From: a virus
Virus record (IMG/VR): IMGVR_UViG_3300033553_000802
Location: 1-34,397 of that record
Strand: one strand, 5' to 3'
DNA length: 34,397 nucleotides
The notes under the pieces were generated by a model. The model did not search any database. It had not been told where the DNA came from and saw only the letters and a list, made by a program, of their open reading frames with translations. Both the position numbers and the translations under genes were made by a program. Shown piece by piece: positions 31,193 through 34,397 of the stretch (position 1 is the stretch's first letter; every line of letters starts with the position of its first letter).

Positions 31193-31347
31193 CTTGGCGA
31201 TAGCCAGAAGCATGGCCCTTACTTGGGGGCCGTGCCAGTGCACCATCAAAAGGACCCGGCAATCCTTGGCCAGTGGCCAGAACATGAACAGGCCCTGGCG
31301 GGACAGTAGGTTGGTTCGAACCCTCGCCAGGGCCGCCCAAGGTAAAT
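31193..31347 (+). ncRNA. DGR spacer RNA between TR and RT, three hairpins
   Basis: Part of the TR transcript that should prime and anchor cDNA synthesis in a DGR. Visible pairings: TGGC-GATA-GCCA at 31195-31206; a 9-bp stem (one G-T pair) at 31210-31218 with 31227-31235, 8-nt loop; and a perfect 10-bp stem GGCCCTGGCG (31291-31300) with CGCCAGGGCC (31325-31334). The last ends 13 nt before the RT start. Length (155 nt) is close to the 140-nt essential spacer of the Bordetella phage system. Confidence 0.6.
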
Positions 31348-32385
31348 ATGGCCAAGACATACAAAAATATCTATCCACACATCTACGCTTTCGACGCCCT
31401 GCACGCTGCCTACCGCCGCGCCCGCAAGGGACATCGCGGCTGCCGGGAGATTCTGCGTTTCGAGCAGGAGCTGGAAAGCAACCTGATCCAACTGCAAAAC
31501 GAACTGATCTGGGGCACCTACCGCACCGGGACATACCGCTATTTTGAGATCCTTGAGCCGAAAAAACGCCTGGTGGCAGCCCTGCCGTTTCGTGATCGCG
31601 TGGTGCAGCACGCCTTGGTCGCCGCCATCGAGCCTATATGGGAGCGACGCTTTATCAGCGACAGTTATGCTTGCCGCATCGGTCGCGGTATGCACACCGG
31701 AGCCAACCAGGCACAGCGCTTTTTAAGACAGGTCAAGCGCCAGCACGGCAAGGTCTATGTCTATAAAGCTGATATTGCCAAGTATTTCGCCAGCATCGAT
31801 CATGCGGTCCTTGCGGGCTTGTTGCAAAAACACGTCGCTTGCCGAAAAACTTTAACGCTGATCCACGAGATCATCGACTCAAGCGGCGGGCGGTCCGGCA
31901 TTCCGATCGGCAACCTGACCAGCCAACTGTTTGCCAACATCTATCTGCATGAGCTGGATGTGTTCGTCAAGAACACGTTGCGAGAAAAGCGCTATATCCG
32001 CTACATGGACGATACGGTCATCGTTCATCACGACAAGCGCCACCTCAAAGAGATCCGCACGCAGATCGAGGTGTTTCTTGAAAGCCGCCTGAAACTGCAA
32101 ACCAACAGCAAAAGCCAGATCTACCCGGTGGCCATGCTCTGCGGCCGGCCGCTGGATTTTTTGGGCTATCGCATCTGGACAACCCACCGCCGCCTGCGTA
32201 AGTCGAGCGTCAACCGCATGCGCCGCAGCTTGAAAACCATGGTCCGCCAGTACGCCAAAGGCGACATCTCGATTGAGAAGATAAAACTACGCATCGCGTC
32301 CTGGTTGGGTCATGCCAAACACGCCGACTCCTTCCGGATCCGCGCCAAACTACTTAATCACACAATCTTCAGGAGGACCACATGA
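31348..32385 (+). CDS. DGR reverse transcriptase, 345 aa
   Basis: Copies the TR RNA into cDNA with errors at adenines. The polymerase core is intact: KADIAKYFASID (motif A, D142), GIPIGNLTSQLFANIYL with the SQ residues (192-193) that distinguish DGR RTs from group II intron enzymes, and RYMDDTVIVH (catalytic Y219-M-D221-D222). FLGYR (271-275) is the conserved motif after the catalytic loop, followed by a helical thumb. No maturase or endonuclease domain. Length is typical (about 330-380). Start ATG follows AAGG at seven bases. Overlaps the next gene (ATGA). Confidence 0.97.
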   Translation: MAKTYKNIYPHIYAFDALHAAYRRARKGHRGCREILRFEQELESNLIQLQNELIWGTYRTGTYRYFEILEPKKRLVAALPFRDRVVQHALVAAIEPIWERRFISDSYACRIGRGMHTGANQAQRFLRQVKRQHGKVYVYKADIAKYFASIDHAVLAGLLQKHVACRKTLTLIHEIIDSSGGRSGIPIGNLTSQLFANIYLHELDVFVKNTLREKRYIRYMDDTVIVHHDKRHLKEIRTQIEVFLESRLKLQTNSKSQIYPVAMLCGRPLDFLGYRIWTTHRRLRKSSVNRMRRSLKTMVRQYAKGDISIEKIKLRIASWLGHAKHADSFRIRAKLLNHTIFRRTT

Positions 32386-32771
32386 GCTGGCCACACCGCG
32401 TACAAATGATCGTGCCAATTGCCCTGATCGACACCGCCAACGCCATCGGCCGCGCCCTCGATCCCGACGCCGGCGGCGACAAAACCTTTTCCATTCCGCT
32501 GCCGGATGCCGCCAACCCCACGCACTACGGCGCCTCCACCGCCGCCGCGGAGAGCTTTGTGCAGACCATCCAGGCGGTCATGGCTGGACATATCTCCCTG
32601 GCCGACGCCGTAGCCGCCGACTACGCCCAACGCTGGCCCGGCATCACCCCACCGACCGCAGAGCAGTGCGCTGCGTTTATCGATCAGGCCACCATCCGCA
32701 TCAACGTGCCCTGGAATGATGTGTTGGTTGAGACGGGTTTGATGGTGGGGGCTGCTGAGGAAGCGTTCTGA
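32382..32771 (+). CDS. Hypothetical protein co-transcribed with the DGR RT, 129 aa
   Basis: ATG overlaps the RT stop with AGGAGG upstream, so it is translated together with the RT. Ala/Pro-rich soluble protein (VQMIVPIALIDTANAIGRAL, then a DPDAGGDKTFSIPLPDAANP segment and IDQATIRINVPWNDVLVETG). No cysteines other than one, no membrane helix. Not a known DGR component; probably a phage structural or accessory gene. Function unknown. Confidence 0.65.
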   Translation: MSWPHRVQMIVPIALIDTANAIGRALDPDAGGDKTFSIPLPDAANPTHYGASTAAAESFVQTIQAVMAGHISLADAVAADYAQRWPGITPPTAEQCAAFIDQATIRINVPWNDVLVETGLMVGAAEEAF

Positions 32772-32914
32772 TGAGGCGGTGCAGCTGTGGGCAATACCAT
32801 TGCAATGCCTGCCAAGGCTATACCAGGCACCCCTCAGTGTGCGAAGCCTGTGAAGCACTAACGGATGAAGAGATTAACGATTATGAACTGTCTTTGGTGG
32901 CAGAGGAAAACTGA
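32771..32914 (+). CDS. Small zinc-ribbon protein, 47 aa
   Basis: ATG overlaps the previous stop (TGATG). Contains C4-x-C6, C11-x2-C14, and C24-x2-C27 followed by an acidic tail (TDEEINDYELS). Likely one zinc ribbon. Overlaps the next gene in another frame by 50 bases, so one of the two starts may be wrong. Confidence 0.45.
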   Translation: MRRCSCGQYHCNACQGYTRHPSVCEACEALTDEEINDYELSLVAEEN

Positions 32915-33134
32915 CAAAGCCAACCCCGGGAAATATTACCGGGTGGATCGGGAAACTTTCTGGAACGTCTGGGCGTGGCTCAAGTGGCGGCACTACCTGC
33001 TGATGCCGCGCATCTGCCCGGATCACAAAAAACCCTGCCCGCACCTGATCTCCTATGCGCCCAAAGGAGAGAAGCTTAAGCACAAGCTGCCGCCTTTGTT
33101 TTTTGAGGGCGAAGTCAAACAGGGAGACGAATAA
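32865..33134 (+). CDS. Hypothetical protein before the attachment region, 89 aa
   Basis: Basic, Trp-rich protein (WWQRKTDKANPGKYYRVDRE, WNVWAWLKWRHYLLMPRICP) with a Cys/His pair (CPDHKKPCPH) that may bind metal. No clear ribosome site; an ATG at 32883 gives a shorter 83-residue version that overlaps less. Last rightward gene before int. Confidence 0.5.
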   Translation: MKRLTIMNCLWWQRKTDKANPGKYYRVDRETFWNVWAWLKWRHYLLMPRICPDHKKPCPHLISYAPKGEKLKHKLPPLFFEGEVKQGDE

Positions 33135-33159
33135 TCATGATGTAATGACCTGTTTAACC

Positions 33160-33186
33160 GTGGACAGATGTGGACACATGTGGACA
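33160..33186. repeat. Three GTGGACA repeats at 10-bp intervals (possible integrase arm sites)
   Basis: GTGGACA starts at 33160, 33170 and 33180, exactly one helical turn apart, 53 bp from the tRNA-derived core. Arm-type sites of tyrosine integrases are short direct repeats of this kind flanking the core. Binding is inferred. Confidence 0.55.
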
Positions 33187-33200
33187 AAACATAAATCAAA

Positions 33201-33230
33201 AAGGGTTTAGCCGGCAGTGGCTAGACCCTT
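33201..33230 (-). terminator. Minus-strand intrinsic terminator
   Basis: AAGGGTCTAG pairs with CTAAACCCTT (one G-T pair; 10-nt loop) when read on the minus strand, and is followed by TTTGATTTAT with the stem's own TT making a T5 run. It lies just after the CCA end of the tRNA-Leu fragment, so it could end the int message and replace the terminator of the host tRNA gene after integration. Confidence 0.6.
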
Positions 33231-33238
33231 ATGTTTAC

Positions 33239-33293
33239 TGGTGCCGAAGGGGAGATTCGAACTCCCACGTCCATACGGACACTAGACCCTGAA
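33239..33293 (-). other. Attachment-site core: 3' part of tRNA-Leu(CAG)
   Basis: On the minus strand the sequence runs from the anticodon loop (TTCAGGG, anticodon CAG), through the 3' anticodon stem and the long class II variable arm (GTGTCCGTATGGACGT), to the T arm (GGGAGTTCGAATCTCCC) and the acceptor end with CCA. The 5' half of a tRNA is absent, since the preceding bases do not pair as CTAGA. A tRNA 3' end next to a tyrosine integrase is the usual phage attachment core. Lies 16 bp past the int stop. Confidence 0.85.
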
Positions 33294-33308
33294 ATGCGAG
33301 CCTATCCG

Positions 33309-34397
33309 CTATGTATCTGTTTCCTCTTCGCTTTTATCGCTGTTTTTTGTCCCGCCATTGTAACCATCAAGGAAATCGGAGAATTTTTGACCCTCGGATT
33401 TGAGGAATTCTCCGGCCAGGTGAGTGTATAGCTCGGTGGTGCTGAGGTTGCTGTGGCCCATCATTTTTTGCACGGCCCGGGGGTCGACTCCGGCCATGGC
33501 GGTGTGGGTTCCGTGATCGTGGCGCAACAAGTGATGGTAGATGCGTTTATCTACCCCTGCCCTCTCGGCGGCGTTGCGCAATGCGATCCGGATGTTGACA
33601 TATGGCTTGCCGGTCGCTTTGTTGGTGTAGAGGAAGCCCTTGCCTGCGGCTTTTTTGGCGTCCCTGAGCTCGATATAGAGGCGCTCGGTGATGATCGGCA
33701 GGATCCGCTCTTTGTTGCCCTTGCCGAGTACGCGGATCTGGCGGGCGGCGAGATCCACCTGGCTGCCTTTGATGGTGAGGGCTTCGGTGCGACGCAAGCC
33801 GCCGTCGTACATCAGCAGGACCAGGCCACGCCGGGCCGGGTTGAGATGCTCGAGGATCTGCTGCAGCTCATCCATGGTGTGCACGATTGGCCTGGGGCTG
33901 ACGGTGTCGCGTTTGCGAAAGCGTTTGACCCGGAACGGCAGCGGGTCGACGTGCTGGCGATCCTCGGCCCACTTGATGATGGTTGAGAGATAGGAGAGCT
34001 CGCGGTTGATGGTGCGTTTTTTGACGCCATCCTGCAGCCGTGCGGCCTTGTAGGCCTCGATCATGGCTGGGGTAAGGCGGTTGATCGGCCTTTTGGCAAA
34101 GTGCGGCTCCAGACGTTTCCAGGCCCAGTGAAAATCATGCACGGTTGAGGCGGCCATGTCGACGCGGTACTCCACCAGCCACTCCGGCAACAGATCGCCA
34201 ACGGTTGGCGATGGCCGGGCGCTGATCGGCGGCCGCGCCTGGCGTTGGAGCTCCATGGCATAGTCACGAGCTCCCGGCTCGGTGCCGATGTACTCCAGGC
34301 GCTCGCGCTTGCCTGACCTGCCGTGCGGCCGCCAGTCGATAATGAAAACACCGGGTACCGGTTCGCCGTGGCTATTGCGTTTTTGTTTTACGGCCAT
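33309..34397 (-). CDS. Tyrosine integrase, 362 aa
   Basis: Site-specific recombinase for integration and probably excision. Order: a short N-terminal beta region (VFIIDWRPHGRSGKRERLEY), a SAM-like core-binding domain (about 60-155, TVGDLLPEWLVEYRVD...), and the catalytic domain. Catalytic residues: R202 (GGLRRTEAL), K226 or K229 (GKGNKE), H289-x2-R292 (HHLLRHDHGTH), H315 (MMGHSNLSTT) and nucleophile Y324 (ELYTH). Length is normal. The gene runs toward the tRNA-Leu fragment. It starts exactly at the window edge, so its promoter is not visible. Confidence 0.93.
   Translation of the reverse strand: MAVKQKRNSHGEPVPGVFIIDWRPHGRSGKRERLEYIGTEPGARDYAMELQRQARPPISARPSPTVGDLLPEWLVEYRVDMAASTVHDFHWAWKRLEPHFAKRPINRLTPAMIEAYKAARLQDGVKKRTINRELSYLSTIIKWAEDRQHVDPLPFRVKRFRKRDTVSPRPIVHTMDELQQILEHLNPARRGLVLLMYDGGLRRTEALTIKGSQVDLAARQIRVLGKGNKERILPIITERLYIELRDAKKAAGKGFLYTNKATGKPYVNIRIALRNAAERAGVDKRIYHHLLRHDHGTHTAMAGVDPRAVQKMMGHSNLSTTELYTHLAGEFLKSEGQKFSDFLDGYNGGTKNSDKSEEETDT

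Noticed and set aside
31313-31334. GGTTCGAACCC resembling a tRNA T loop
   Set aside because: The flanking bases do not form a 5-bp T stem or acceptor stem; they are better explained by the 10-bp spacer hairpin.
31074-31345. TR region as the start of a coding gene (its reading frame is open)
   Set aside because: It is a near-copy of the VR without a start or ribosome site; its role as template repeat accounts for the coding look.
31348-32385. Group II intron or retron reverse transcriptase
   Set aside because: No maturase/HNH domain or intron ribozyme and no msr/msd; the SQ motif, Avd and adenine-specific VR/TR pair identify a DGR.
33231-33431. 66-codon plus-strand frame over the attachment site
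   Set aside because: It reads through the antisense of the tRNA-Leu fragment and the int 3' end; a common false call at tRNA genes.

Overview
The window is almost entirely the genome of a temperate tailed phage of the siphovirus type (long, non-contractile tail). It reads left to right on the + strand, with an oppositely oriented integrase at the right edge. The likely host is a Gram-negative bacterium of moderately high GC. The gene style (short zinc-ribbon proteins, D5-type primase-helicase, GpA-type terminase, GTA-type holin) would fit a Desulfuromonas/Geobacter-like member of the Desulfobacterota, but this rests on impression and was not tested. No host housekeeping genes are visible apart from the 3' end of a tRNA-Leu gene used as attachment site.

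Layout. Positions 1-2200 hold a tightly overlapped run of small early genes (membrane peptides and zinc-ribbon proteins). Positions 2206-5400 hold replication genes: a CHC2/TOPRIM primase and a D5/P4-type helicase that look like two halves of one protein separated by two small genes. Positions 5400-5815 are a striking repeat field (15 copies of TGTCCGG/CCGGACA and a 75-bp tandem duplication), a candidate replication origin or regulatory region. Then come a minor-tail-Z-like protein, a zinc/HTH protein, a phage-encoded DNA polymerase sliding clamp and an HNH endonuclease. Positions 9412-17071 are packaging and head genes: small terminase, MazG-like pyrophosphohydrolase, GpA large terminase, head-joining protein, lambda-type portal, and a prohead protease fused to the major capsid protein with an internal ribosome start. 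Positions 17148-18226 hold head-tail completion genes. A lysis cassette (XhlA-like protein, amidase, three-TM holin) sits inside the tail operon. Positions 19453-29584 are tail genes, including a tail-chaperone pair with a textbook -1 frameshift site, a short tape measure protein, collar/fibre proteins and an 840-residue tail-tip protein with hexapeptide repeats.

The most interesting system is a complete diversity-generating retroelement (DGR) at about 29.6-32.4 kb. It has a C-type-lectin/formylglycine-enzyme-fold target gene ending in a variable repeat (VR), a hairpin with a GATA tetraloop just after the VR, an Avd accessory gene, a template repeat (TR) and a reverse transcriptase with the YMDD box and the DGR-diagnostic SQ motif. 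VR and TR align over 119 bp with 12 mismatches, and every mismatch falls on a TR adenine. The same 10-nt palindrome core, GGCGATAGCC, occurs downstream of both VR and TR. The DGR presumably varies the receptor-binding tip of the phage tail.

The right end carries three GTGGACA repeats spaced exactly 10 bp apart, a minus-strand terminator, a 55-bp tRNA-Leu(CAG) 3' fragment and the tyrosine integrase. Because the tRNA fragment lies between the late genes and int, the arrangement looks like attP of a circular (excised) phage rather than the end of an integrated prophage. No CI-like repressor is visible, so the lysogeny control region probably lies beyond the window edges.
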